Shown: positions 1 through 8,650 of the stretch, in pieces | Numbering within the stretch: the first letter of the stretch is position 1 | Layout of the letters: the number at the start of each line of letters is the position of its first letter | NCBI GenBank assembly: GCA_030601885.1 | Contig: JAUWAU010000031.1 | Coordinates: forward strand, 18,473 to 82,472 | Direction of reading: 5' to 3' | Origin: Armatimonadota bacterium | GTDB lineage: Bacteria > Armatimonadota > Zipacnadia > JAUWAU01 | Length of the DNA: 64,000 nt | Translations under genes and position numbers: made by a program | Notes under the pieces: generated by a model | What the model was told of the DNA's origin: nothing | Database searches by the model: none | The model's input: only the letters and a program-made list of their open reading frames with translations

Positions 1-441
1 ACCATGGTGATCTCGGGCCTATGGCACGGCGCCGGCTGGACCTTCATCATCTGGGGCGCGCTGCACGCCGTGGGACGATTCGTGACTCGGGAGCTGGAGC
101 GGACCCGTTTCTACGTGCACAGGGTCCCCCGCATCTGCAAGCAGTTGGGGGTCTTCGTTTTCGTGACCTTCACCTGGATATTCTTCCGCGCCGAGACCTG
201 GTCTGACGCTGTCGTGATCGTCAAGAGGGTATTCGCGTCCGGATTCAGCAATCCCGACTTCCCGCTTCTGGCCCTGTTCCTCATCGTCTCGATCTGGGCG
301 TACCAATACCTCTATGAGTCGCGTCTTCGGCGGGCACTGGAGTGGGCGCCGGTGAAGATCGCGATCGTTGTCATTATTCTCATCTACCTAACCATCTGCC
401 CGGAGGGCGGCGAGAAGCCGTTCATATACTTTCAGTTCTAG
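1..441 (+). CDS. MBOAT family O-acyltransferase, C-terminal part (partial at window edge)
   Basis: This is the C-terminal end of a membrane-bound O-acyltransferase of the AlgI/DltB type, which moves acyl groups across the membrane onto an exported polysaccharide. The frame is open to the first base, so the true start lies outside the window. The visible motif SGLWHGAGWTFIIWG contains the family's catalytic His in the WHG context. It is followed by hydrophobic segments (around residues 48-60, 83-100 and 117-130) and a short polar tail. The next gene is an SGNH-type protein, the usual partner of AlgI-like proteins in polysaccharide O-acetylation. Family assignment is confident; substrate is unknown. 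Confidence 0.88.
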   Translation, partial: TMVISGLWHGAGWTFIIWGALHAVGRFVTRELERTRFYVHRVPRICKQLGVFVFVTFTWIFFRAETWSDAVVIVKRVFASGFSNPDFPLLALFLIVSIWAYQYLYESRLRRALEWAPVKIAIVVIILIYLTICPEGGEKPFIYFQF

Positions 442-468
442 TACTTGCATAAGTCCGCAGTAGAAGTG

Positions 469-486
469 TCGGGCTAGAAAGCCCGA
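469..486. repeat. Hairpin repeat, 7-bp perfect stem
   Basis: TCGGGCT/AGCCCGA stem with an AGAA loop, 28 bp after the acyltransferase stop and followed by CCTACGCGG. The same loop and flank occur in the opposite orientation near 48.47 kb, so this is a dispersed repeat. It could also act as a transcript-end hairpin, although no U-tract follows. Confidence 0.6.
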
Positions 487-599
487 CCTACGCGGAGCTG
501 GGTAGCGCCAGGCCCACGCTGCGGCCTCCACCCGCACAGGCGGGGCATGCGACGCGGCTCGCGCAGGCGCGGGACAACATCGCGGCCCCCACCCGCGTA

Positions 600-621
600 G
601 GCGGGGCATTCTTGCCCCGCC
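600..621. repeat. Hairpin repeat, 9-bp perfect stem
   Basis: GGCGGGGCA/TGCCCCGCC stem with a TTCT loop, preceded by CCGCGTA. Related GC-rich motifs (CCCGCACAGGCGGGGCA) lie just upstream near 530-547, so this 240-bp gap holds a small cluster of such elements. No poly-T run follows, so a terminator role is doubtful. Confidence 0.55.
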
Positions 622-687
622 GGGTTTCGTAGACGAACTTACGCTACATGTGCACTGAAGATCGCCAGATAGAAGAGGCAACAGCAG

Positions 688-2019
688 ATGGGCGAGCATG
701 ACGCGAAGGCCGCGACTTCGTTCCGCAAGCCGACGAACGACGTCAGCGAAGAATTCAGCTCGAACGCCGTGAGGCTTTCCGGCAGGCACTGGACCATTGC
801 GACCAGTATCGTGGTGGCGACGCTGCTACTGCTGCCGTGGGCTGAGCAGCGCATGGAGCCTTTCCAGCCCTCCGTGGACTACCGAATCCCCTACGTGTAT
901 AGCGAAGACTATTGGCTCTACGCCAGATACGCCAAGTATGCTTCCTCTCGGTATCCGGTAGCGGTCATCGGCGATTCGGTGATGTGGGGGCATTACGTTG
1001 CACCCCGGGCGACGCTGCCCCATTTCCTCAATCAAGAGGCTGGGACGGACCTCTTCGCCAATCTCGGATTGGATGGCACCCGCCAGGTGGCCTTGACCGG
1101 GCTCATCAAATACTACGCCGGGGACATTTCAAAACACGGCGTGCTTCTGCATCTGAATCCCCTATGGATGAGTTCACCGGACGCTGACATGTCGAGGCAG
1201 GAAGGCCCCGCCGACGGTGAGCGGGGTGTTCTTTCGCCTCTGAGGAAGCTTCTTGCACGAGAAGGGCAGGACGAAGAGCAGGCCGTTCGTCTCAACCACG
1301 TGCCATTGGTCCCACAGCTCTTCTCCCGCCCGTATGGCTACCAGCCCACGTTCGGCGAGATGGCCGGGGTATCCATCGAACGACACATCCCCTATTTCAC
1401 CTGGCTCCGGCACATGCGAATGGTGTACTACGAGAACTTGGGCATCGAGTCCTGGTCGCTGAGCAATCCGTACAGCAATCCGTTGGGCGCCATTACCTTG
1501 AAGGTCCGCGCACCTGATGACGCTCCGCAAGGAAGGCCGGCGCCGTGGTTCGAGGGCGGAGTGGAACAGCAGGACTTCCCCTGGGTCGCTCTCGATAAGT
1601 CCTATCAGTGGCGGTTCCTCAAGGAGGCTGTTGGGATTCTACGGGCGCGCGGCAACCAGGTGTTCGTTCTCCTCGGCCCCATCAACACGCACCTCATCAC
1701 CGAGGCAAGCTCACAGACCTACAGCCAACTGAAAGGCGAGATGCAGGTCTGGCTCAACGCACAGGGCATCCCCTACTACGCCCCTCCCCCCTTGGCGAGC
1801 GCGCTCTACGCCGACGCCAGTCATCCGCTGAGGGATGGCTACGTCGAACTGGCAAGGCAACTGTTCCAATACCAGCCTTTCCAGGACTGGCTGGACGAGG
1901 TCGGAGCGCACGAGAAGGCTGTGGACGCCGTCGCCCATCGAATTCGGCGTAGTAGATCTGCTGCCACGGGCCGAGGTCCAGAGCACCGGCCGCGATTGAC
2001 CAGCACGTATGGGCAGTAG
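688..2019 (+). CDS. SGNH-like esterase/acetyltransferase partner of MBOAT (polysaccharide O-acetylation)
   Basis: 443 aa. One N-terminal membrane anchor (residues 37-50) suggests a periplasmic domain. The SGNH catalytic elements are visible: VIGDSVMWG with Ser97 in a GDS motif, and YADASHP with Asp376 and His379 (the DxxH pair). Proteins of this kind (AlgJ/AlgX-like) act with AlgI-like MBOAT proteins, and an MBOAT gene lies directly upstream on the same strand. The last ~28 residues, from about residue 416, are low-complexity and basic. Their DNA matches, on the opposite strand, the 3' part of the YjbQ gene at 2.5-2.9 kb, so the natural C-terminus was probably replaced by that fragment. Substrate is unknown. 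Confidence 0.8.
   Translation: MGEHDAKAATSFRKPTNDVSEEFSSNAVRLSGRHWTIATSIVVATLLLLPWAEQRMEPFQPSVDYRIPYVYSEDYWLYARYAKYASSRYPVAVIGDSVMWGHYVAPRATLPHFLNQEAGTDLFANLGLDGTRQVALTGLIKYYAGDISKHGVLLHLNPLWMSSPDADMSRQEGPADGERGVLSPLRKLLAREGQDEEQAVRLNHVPLVPQLFSRPYGYQPTFGEMAGVSIERHIPYFTWLRHMRMVYYENLGIESWSLSNPYSNPLGAITLKVRAPDDAPQGRPAPWFEGGVEQQDFPWVALDKSYQWRFLKEAVGILRARGNQVFVLLGPINTHLITEASSQTYSQLKGEMQVWLNAQGIPYYAPPPLASALYADASHPLRDGYVELARQLFQYQPFQDWLDEVGAHEKAVDAVAHRIRRSRSAATGRGPEHRPRLTSTYGQ
1933..1990 (-). pseudogene. Fragment of a second YjbQ-family gene
   Basis: On the minus strand this stretch reads ALDLGPWQQIYYAEFDG, identical to a segment near the C-terminus of the intact YjbQ protein encoded at 2500-2913. 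The DNA is nearly identical over about 50 bases and diverges outside. It overlaps the 3' end of the SGNH gene and supplies that gene's odd C-terminal tail. It is too short to encode a functional protein; a remnant of duplication or rearrangement is the simplest reading. Confidence 0.75.
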
Positions 2020-2157
2020 CCCGCGTTCATAGCCCTTGCCCAACAGATGAATGGCTCGACAGAAGCAGCCACCCAGGTGACCGTGCTCTGCTGTGGGTGG
2101 GAAAGCAGCTTGACCTTCCGGGCGTTGCATCGGTACAATTGTGGTCGGGTGGTTCCC

Positions 2158-2376
2158 ATGAAACTCGTTGTAACTCTGGACCGGGACGAAACGGGTATGA
2201 TCGTCGTTGAATGTCCATCCATACCCGGGTGCATTTCTCAGGGCAAAACGGAGGCGGAAGCCCTGGCCAACATCCGCGAGGCCATCCAGGCGTGTATGGA
2301 AGGGCGCGCGACCACCGGGCGAGTCTCAGCATTCCGCAACACAGGGATCTCGCGCCCGGGACGCTGCGCGCGTTGA
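2158..2376 (+). pseudogene. HicB-like antitoxin N-terminal region, truncated
   Basis: Starting at ATG (MKLVVTLDRDETG), the first ~49 residues match the HicB/UPF0150 partial RNase H fold that neutralises the HicA toxin: a beta-strand start, then VECPSIPGCISQGKT and EALANIREAI. After QACMEG the sequence becomes unrelated. HicA-like sequence follows at once in another frame, so an internal deletion has removed the HicB C-terminus and the HicA N-terminus. The 72-codon frame may still be translated but is very unlikely to be a working antitoxin. Confidence 0.72.
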
Positions 2377-2423
2377 TCCGCGCCGCCGGGATGACCGTTG
2401 AGGAGTTCGTCCGGCTACGTTGA
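2328..2423 (+). pseudogene. HicA-like toxin C-terminal remnant
   Basis: This frame reads IPQHRDLAPGTLRALIRAAG and then MTVEEFVRLR before a stop. That is the typical end of HicA mRNA interferases (H..E/D...GTLR.IL..AG.TVEEF). No HicA N-terminus, including the RNA-binding start and first helix, is present upstream. With the HicB remnant in another frame this is a decayed hicBA locus. Confidence 0.72.
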
Positions 2424-2499
2424 TCTGGCGAGAGCGATTGGGACAGCGGTTCGGCACGTCTCTGCTTACCAGGACTTGAGCTGCTGAGGCCTCCCGCGG

Positions 2500-2913
2500 C
2501 TACTCTCCAATGACCTTCACCACCACCCGCTTGCGCCGCTGCCCGTCGAATTCGGCGTAGTAGATCTGCTGCCACGGCCCGAGGTCGAGTGCGCCCTCCG
2601 TGATGGGGACGATGACCTCGTGGTGGATCAACAGGCTCTTGAGGTGGGCGTCGGCGTTCTGCTCCCCCGTGCGGTGGTGGTGATAGTCGGGCCCCTTGGG
2701 TGCCAGTCGCTCCAGCATCTCGTCGATGTCTCGGATGATGCCCTCCTCGGCGTCGTTCACGTACAGCCCCGCCGTGATGTGCATCGCCGAGACGAGCACG
2801 AAGCCCTCCTGCACCCCGCTCTTCTCCACCACCTCAGCCACATCGGGCGTGATGTTGATGTACTCGCGTGGCTGCCGGGTCTCAAACCAAAGGTACTCCG
2901 TTGCCGATTTCAT
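2500..2913 (-). CDS. YjbQ/UPF0047 family protein
   Basis: 137 aa, the usual family length when started at ATG 2913 (MKSATEYLWFETR), which has a GGAGG/GGAAGG purine stretch upstream. Conserved elements are SAMHITAGLYVNDAEEG in the middle, HLKSLLIHHE, and the C-terminal ITEGALDLGPWQQIYYAEFD. The family is a small soluble protein; E. coli YjbQ has weak thiamine-phosphate synthase activity, and the main role is unsettled. A short near-identical piece of this gene lies at 1933-1990. Family call is very secure, biochemical role is not. Confidence 0.9.
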   Translation of the reverse strand: MKSATEYLWFETRQPREYINITPDVAEVVEKSGVQEGFVLVSAMHITAGLYVNDAEEGIIRDIDEMLERLAPKGPDYHHHRTGEQNADAHLKSLLIHHEVIVPITEGALDLGPWQQIYYAEFDGQRRKRVVVKVIGE

Positions 2914-3054
2914 ACCTTCCGCCTCCGATCTTGATGCACGGAGACAATGTGGGGCAGGTGAGCATCGCTCGCGGTCGAAGCCCACTGTACGCCGCAATTC
3001 GTGTAATGTTTCGATGTCGCCAAGCGACTACTAGGTAGAAGACGCGGCAGGAGT

Positions 3055-3618
3055 ATGGCGGTGCGGCAGCCGGATACCGAAATCCTGGTGGAGGTTCTCG
3101 CAGGCAACCGGAAAGCCTTCCGGGAGCTGGTGGCGCGCTATCAGGACGAGATGATCGCCTCAGCGCACCATCTGGTCGGGGACCTGGACGCCGCCCACGA
3201 CCTGGCGCAGGAGGCATTTGTGGACGCCTACGTCCAGCTACCATCCCTCCGCGACTCGTCTCGCTTCCGCCAGTGGCTATACGGGATCCTGCGCCACAAG
3301 TGCCTCAGCCATCTGCGGGCGCCGGGAAAGCCGACAGTCTCGTGGGAGCAGGACGTAGACGCTGAGAGAGCCTGGGTACCGGGGCCGGAGGTAGACGGCA
3401 GCGGCCCGCTGGTCGAGGCGCTGAACGCCCTCCCCATCAAGTGGCGGGAGCTCCTGTCGGCGCGTTACATCCAGGAGATGACCTACAGCGAGATGGCCCA
3501 GATGCTCGGGACGACAGTCAACAACGTTCGTGTGCAGTGCTGCCGGGCCAAGCAGGCCCTGCGGGCGGCGCTTGCCGGGCGGGAGGCCCGGGCCCAGAGG
3601 AGGCGAGCGGCATGCTAG
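3055..3618 (+). CDS. ECF-type RNA polymerase sigma factor
   Basis: 187 aa with AGGAG just before the ATG. Region 2 runs roughly 25-95 (FRELVARYQDEM, then DAAHDLAQEAFVDAYVQL, then FRQWLYGILRHKCLSHLR). Region 4 runs roughly 120-175 (LNALPIKWRELLSARYIQEM, then MTYSEMAQMLGTTVNNVRV as the helix-turn-helix). It overlaps the next gene, a membrane protein with an N-terminal anti-sigma zinc finger, by 7 bp. The two should therefore form a translationally coupled sigma/anti-sigma pair responding to an envelope signal. The regulon is unknown. Confidence 0.93.
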   Translation: MAVRQPDTEILVEVLAGNRKAFRELVARYQDEMIASAHHLVGDLDAAHDLAQEAFVDAYVQLPSLRDSSRFRQWLYGILRHKCLSHLRAPGKPTVSWEQDVDAERAWVPGPEVDGSGPLVEALNALPIKWRELLSARYIQEMTYSEMAQMLGTTVNNVRVQCCRAKQALRAALAGREARAQRRRAAC

Positions 3619-5036
3619 AGCGCGAGCCGTGCGAGGAGTGGATCGAGCGAGTGTCCGCCTACGCGGACGGAGAGTTGAGAGACGCAGAGCAGACGGAGCT
3701 CATGGCGCACGTGCAGTCGTGCCCAGCCTGCCGCGAGTGGATGGAGCACGTCCGCGCCGACCGTTCCGGGTTTGTGCAGACGCTCTGGAACCAGAGGCGT
3801 CGCCGCGGGTTCGCGCGTGGTGTGATGAAGCAGGTGACCGCCCAACCCGCACATGGAAGCGCTCCCCCGGCGCTACCGTGGTGGCAACGGTATAGGCTGG
3901 TGGAGACGGGCGTGTCTGTCGCCATGGTGTGCCTTCTCGCAGCGGTCCTTTTCCCTTGCTTCTCCAGAACGCGTGAAAGGGCCCGGCGGACGGAGTGTCT
4001 CAGCAACATCAAGCAGATCTCGCTGGGCCTCTTGATGTACGCTGAAGACAACGATCACCGGCTGCCGGCGTACCGAGGTTGGGTGGACGCAGTGATGCCG
4101 TATGTGAGGAACCGGAAGCTGTTCATCTGCCCGTACGACAGAGACACGTTCCCGGGATATGCTCTCAACCCCGCCCTGGCGGGCCGGCGGCTCGACACTC
4201 TCGAGCAGCCTGCTGAGGTAGTCATGGTCTATGAGGCCAAAGACGGCAGGCTCGTCGAGCGCCACAACGAGGGCGCCAACTACGGCTTGGCAGACGGGCA
4301 CGCCAAGTGGATGCACGAGCCGCCGCCGGACCTTTTGAATCAGCACAGCCTTGGCCCGCCCACGCGCAACTATGGCCTGACCGACCGGCTCCGTATAGCG
4401 TATGAGGCCGAAGAAGACATCGAGGTGGACGATGTGCCAACGGCCGTAGTCCACGCGGAGCACGAGATCGCGACTCGTGACGGCTTCCTGCTGAACTCCG
4501 ACCTGTCGAAGGCCTGTGGGCGCATCGAGGCGCAGATCGTCTTCCGCGTCCCTGCCGAGGCGCTTCTCGAGACCATGAACGCCCTCGCCAAGCTCGGCGC
4601 GGTGGTTAATCGGCACATCGCCGGTGAGGACCTGACCGAGAAGTACGTCGCCGCCGAGCATGCCGTGAGGTCCGGGGCCCAGGAGCAGGAGCGGCTTCAG
4701 AAGATCGATCGCCAGGCGGATAAAGCCAAAGACAAGATTACGGTGGAGGAGAGGATCAGCAGCTCCCACGCCGCGGCAGAGAAGCAACGCGGGGAGATCC
4801 GCCGTGTGCTGGCCCGTACAGTCCTGGCGACCGGAACCGCTCGTTTCCTCGAGCCCGAGAAGGTCGCTCGCGCGACGCTGTTGGCCTCAGCGGAGCGCGC
4901 CTGGCGCTCCTCGGGCCGCACCGGTCGCGCGTTTGCGATCGTCGGCCTGTGGCTCGTAGCCTACCTTCCCTTCTGGGGTGGCGGGTTGGCGCTGTTCTTG
5001 CTCGGACGGCGGTTATGGAGGCGAAGGTGGGGGTAG
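3612..5036 (+). CDS. Anti-sigma zinc-finger / H-x9-DG pseudopilin / DUF4349 fusion protein
   Basis: 474 aa from ATG 3612, with AGGAGG upstream, inside the end of the sigma gene. The domains in order are: (1) residues 1-45, an anti-sigma zinc finger (H33, C37, C40 in MAHVQSCPACREW); (2) 98-118, a membrane helix; (3) 111-235, a pseudopilin-like domain with LFPCFSRTRERARRTECLSN and NIKQI and the terminal GLADGHAKW of H-x9-DG proteins; (4) about 278-440, a DUF4349-like region with a long charged helix; (5) 441-465, a second membrane helix. The pilin domain lacks the G/FTLIE cleavage site, so it should stay membrane-anchored. This suggests an anti-sigma factor whose sensor was built from a pseudopilin paralogous to the next gene. 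Domain calls are by eye; the architecture is unfamiliar to me. Confidence 0.82.
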   Translation: MLEREPCEEWIERVSAYADGELRDAEQTELMAHVQSCPACREWMEHVRADRSGFVQTLWNQRRRRGFARGVMKQVTAQPAHGSAPPALPWWQRYRLVETGVSVAMVCLLAAVLFPCFSRTRERARRTECLSNIKQISLGLLMYAEDNDHRLPAYRGWVDAVMPYVRNRKLFICPYDRDTFPGYALNPALAGRRLDTLEQPAEVVMVYEAKDGRLVERHNEGANYGLADGHAKWMHEPPPDLLNQHSLGPPTRNYGLTDRLRIAYEAEEDIEVDDVPTAVVHAEHEIATRDGFLLNSDLSKACGRIEAQIVFRVPAEALLETMNALAKLGAVVNRHIAGEDLTEKYVAAEHAVRSGAQEQERLQKIDRQADKAKDKITVEERISSSHAAAEKQRGEIRRVLARTVLATGTARFLEPEKVARATLLASAERAWRSSGRTGRAFAIVGLWLVAYLPFWGGGLALFLLGRRLWRRRWG

Positions 5037-5116
5037 GAATAACTCGAGGCCAGTAGGCGGAGCTTCTTGTAGTGCGAATTCGGAGATGGCGGCGTCACGC
5101 GTTCGGCGGAGGGGCA

Positions 5117-5665
5117 GTGAAACAGGTGGTCAGGCAGGCGGCGCAGGAACACCCCAAGGACACGACACGTCGGGGGCGCGGGTTCACGCTCATCGAGTTG
5201 ATCGTCCTGCTCGCCATAGTGTGCCTTCTCGTGGTCATACTTTGGCCAGCGTTCTACCCGCCAAAGCATCGGGCGCGCCCAGAGAAGTGTCTCAGCCACG
5301 TCAAGCAGATATCCATGGCCTTGATCATGTACACGAGCGATTACGACGACGAGTGCTTGCCGCCGCACAAGGACTGGGTAGACACGGTCTACCCGTACAT
5401 TCTCAACCGCGGCATCTTCGTCTGTCCACGAGCCCGTCGGCTCTTCCCCGGTTATGCCTACAACGCCGCCGTGGCCGGCAGGCACTTCGAGAACCTTGAA
5501 GAGGCCGCAGCGACGATCGTTATCTACGACGCCAAGAACGGCAAGCCTGCGCACCGCCACAACGATGGCCTCAACTGCGGCTTCGGCGACGGTCACGCCA
5601 TGTGGCTTCGTGAGCTGCCGGCCCGGCTCGTGGAGCGAGATGATCCCAACCCTGGACTGCGTTGA
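5117..5665 (+). CDS. Type IV pseudopilin with H-x9-DG C-terminal motif
   Basis: 182 aa from GTG 5117, preceded by GGAGGGG. The prepilin site is clear: RRGRGFTLIELIVLLAIV, with cleavage expected between G and F, then the family signature CLSHVKQISMALIMYTSDYD and the C-terminal CGFGDGHAMW. Such proteins form cell-surface pseudopili or secretion-associated fibres and are greatly expanded in Planctomycetota and Armatimonadota. It is paralogous to the middle domain of the preceding anti-sigma fusion: CPRARRLFPGYAYNAAVAG here against CPYDRDTFPGYALNPALAG there. That points to a local duplication. Confidence 0.88.
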   Translation: MKQVVRQAAQEHPKDTTRRGRGFTLIELIVLLAIVCLLVVILWPAFYPPKHRARPEKCLSHVKQISMALIMYTSDYDDECLPPHKDWVDTVYPYILNRGIFVCPRARRLFPGYAYNAAVAGRHFENLEEAAATIVIYDAKNGKPAHRHNDGLNCGFGDGHAMWLRELPARLVERDDPNPGLR

Positions 5666-6002
5666 TCCTCACCAACTCCGCATCACTGCGGACGACACCC
5701 CTCCCTCCGAGAGATCTGATTCCTCACCCTCCGAGAAGTCTGGCCCCGCCGGTCTGTGGCCTGCGCAACAATGGCAGGTACTACAGCTAAGCAGGTAAAC
5801 CAATAGGCAAAGTCGAAAAAGGGAGCAGTGCGGCATGCTGTGGGGCGACGCCCGGAGACAATGAACATTCTTGTGGCGGCGTGCGCTGGGTCTGTCGGCT
5901 GATGCAAAGGCAGGCGAGCCACAGGTACTCGCCTACAGGAAAGACTCCGAATCTTCAACCCTGACGTCAGCCTCTGGCGATACGGAAAGCGAGGCCAGAA
6001 GT
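5666..6002. other. Intergenic stretch without a recognisable gene
   Basis: About 340 bases between the pseudopilin and the acetyl-CoA synthetase remnant. No reading frame with a recognisable protein, no long hairpin and no repeat shared with other parts of the window were seen. Confidence 0.5.
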
Positions 6003-6753
<751 letters not shown>

Positions 6754-6838
6754 GCGCACAAATGGCCCCCGGGACGCTCGTATCCGTATGTTCGCGCCGG
6801 GCAGATGCTGAGGGGCGCGGGCTAAGGAGAGGCTTGCT

Positions 6839-7342
6839 ATGAGGGGTTCGCTTCTACTATTGGTCGCTCTCGCTGCGGCGGCAATGTGGACCGGGTGCGG
6901 TCGCCGCACTGAGCAAACGCAGGCGCCAGCCCGGCAGCCCGAGGTCGAGAGCAGCGAGGTAGTGACCGAGGCGCCATCGCCGGGGACGAGCCAACAGGCC
7001 GAGGAGGCTGCAGTGGCGGCGGCGGATGCATGGCTTGAGCTCATCGATGCGGGAAAGTACGAGGAGAGCTGGGGTGAGTCGGCGGACCTCTTCCAGAAAG
7101 CGCTGGACAAGGCCGGGTGGGGCAAACAGCTCTCCGCGGCCCGCGCGTCCCTCGGCGAGGTGGTCAGCCGGACGGTGAAGTCTACCCAGTACAGCACATC
7201 GCTGCCCGGCGCGCCGGACGGCGAGTACGTCGTGATCCAGTACGACACATCCTTCGACCGCAAGAAGTCAGCCGTCGAGACCGTCACGCCGATGAAGCAG
7301 ACGGACGGGACGTGGCGGGTCTCGGGCTATTACATCAAGTAG
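6839..7342 (+). CDS. DUF4019 family lipoprotein
   Basis: 167 aa. The N-terminus is a lipoprotein signal (hydrophobic LLLLVALAAAAMW followed by lipobox TGC at residues 18-20). Next come a Pro/Glu/Thr-rich linker to about residue 55 and a compact domain: AWLELIDAGKYEESWGESA, LGEVVSRTVKST, DGEYVVIQYDTSF, and a final TWRVSGYYIK. The last block is characteristic of DUF4019 proteins. It should sit on the periplasmic face of a membrane. Function is unknown. The following gene is convergent, so this is probably a single-gene unit. Confidence 0.85.
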   Translation: MRGSLLLLVALAAAAMWTGCGRRTEQTQAPARQPEVESSEVVTEAPSPGTSQQAEEAAVAAADAWLELIDAGKYEESWGESADLFQKALDKAGWGKQLSAARASLGEVVSRTVKSTQYSTSLPGAPDGEYVVIQYDTSFDRKKSAVETVTPMKQTDGTWRVSGYYIK

Positions 7343-7364
7343 CCGGACGCCGCTGTGTGTGAGT

Positions 7365-8588
7365 TCATGGGGCGACCACCTCTGCCATGGCCCGGTCCAT
7401 GCGCTCCAGCGTCTCGGCGATGTCATCCGCGCTGTGGCTGAAGTTCACGTAGGCGACGGTGTAGAGACTCACGCCGTTGCGGTAGAACGCCCGCCAGAGC
7501 TCCTGTTGGGTGTTTCTGCGCGCTACGGGATCCGGCACGTGCACCCCTATAGAGGGGCAGGGCGGAAGCCCGACCACCCGGCAATCCAGCCCGTGTTTCT
7601 CAAACAGCTCGTTCATGCCGGTCATAAGCTCCTCGCCGCGCGTCCATAGATGATCGATGACGCCCTTGGTTCGGTACTCCCGCACCGTCGCCAGCGAAGC
7701 GGCCAGCGACAGCGCGTCGCCGCTGTAGGTGGAGCTGATGCCGGCCCGCGGCACCAGATCCATGATGTCGGCCCGCCCGCAATAGCAGCTCAGCGGCATC
7801 CCGTTGGCCATTCCCTTGGCGAACGTCGCCAGATCGGGCACGGCGCCGGTGTACTCCTGCATGCCACCCATGCGAATTCGGAATCCGGTCACGATCTCGT
7901 CGTAGAGCAGCAGCACCCCGTGTTCTTCCGTAAGTGCGCGGATCTTTGGCAGGAAATCGTCCTCCGGGCCGATCTTGCCGTAGGCCGCCGCGATGCTGAC
8001 GGCAGCCGTTTCGTCGGCATGTGACTGCAAGTACTCGGCAAACGCGTCCAGATCGCCATACGGCAGCGACGTTTGCAGGGCCGATACGGCCTCCGGCAGC
8101 CCAGTGTCCGGAGTCCCATCGCGGTTGATCCAGCCGTGGTAGCCGCACGTCACGAGGCGCGGCCGCTGCGTGTACGCCCGGGCCAGCCGGATGCAGGCGG
8201 CCATCGCCTCGCCGCCGGTCTTCAAGAATCGTACCTTCTCGGCGCACGGGATCACCTGGACCAGCTCTCGCGCCAGCTCCACTTCCAGCGGATGGGGGTG
8301 ACCGAAGATGATGCCGTTCGCGAGCTGCTGCCTGATGGCCTCGTCCACCGCCGGGTAGCAGTACCCGAGCGTGATGGGGCCCAGGGAGTTGCGGTAGTCA
8401 ATGTACTCGTTTCCATCCAGGTCCCAGACGCGACAGCCGCGACCGCGAACGATGTAGGCCGGCTCGTCACCCTCCAACGTGGGCCGTTTGGACAGCGTGC
8501 CCGTCCCGGCGGCGATCAACTTCTCGGCCTCGCGCCACAACTGCCACGACTCCTCGACAGAGTGTGGGTGCGATGTCTCAATGCTCAT
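7365..8588 (-). CDS. Class III (glutamate-1-semialdehyde aminomutase-like) PLP aminotransferase
   Basis: 407 aa, full family length. The PLP-binding elements are visible: FLKTGGEAMAACIRLARAYT (phosphate cup), LLLYDEIVTGFR with Asp230 facing the pyridine nitrogen, and TFAKGMANGMPL with Lys258 as the Schiff-base lysine. The overall pattern (WDLDGNEYIDY..., GY.HP...A) resembles HemL-like aminotransferases. Those outside haem operons usually act on sugar or amino-sugar substrates. It lies 62 bp downstream of an amidohydrolase on the same strand, so the two are probably co-transcribed in a small catabolic or modifying pathway. It is not assigned as hemL because there is no haem context. Confidence 0.88.
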   Translation of the reverse strand: MSIETSHPHSVEESWQLWREAEKLIAAGTGTLSKRPTLEGDEPAYIVRGRGCRVWDLDGNEYIDYRNSLGPITLGYCYPAVDEAIRQQLANGIIFGHPHPLEVELARELVQVIPCAEKVRFLKTGGEAMAACIRLARAYTQRPRLVTCGYHGWINRDGTPDTGLPEAVSALQTSLPYGDLDAFAEYLQSHADETAAVSIAAAYGKIGPEDDFLPKIRALTEEHGVLLLYDEIVTGFRIRMGGMQEYTGAVPDLATFAKGMANGMPLSCYCGRADIMDLVPRAGISSTYSGDALSLAASLATVREYRTKGVIDHLWTRGEELMTGMNELFEKHGLDCRVVGLPPCPSIGVHVPDPVARRNTQQELWRAFYRNGVSLYTVAYVNFSHSADDIAETLERMDRAMAEVVAP

Positions 8589-8650
8589 CTCTAATATCTC
8601 CCGATGCGGAACATGCTTGCCGTCCAGGAGCTCGGTGGCAATCCACGGGG

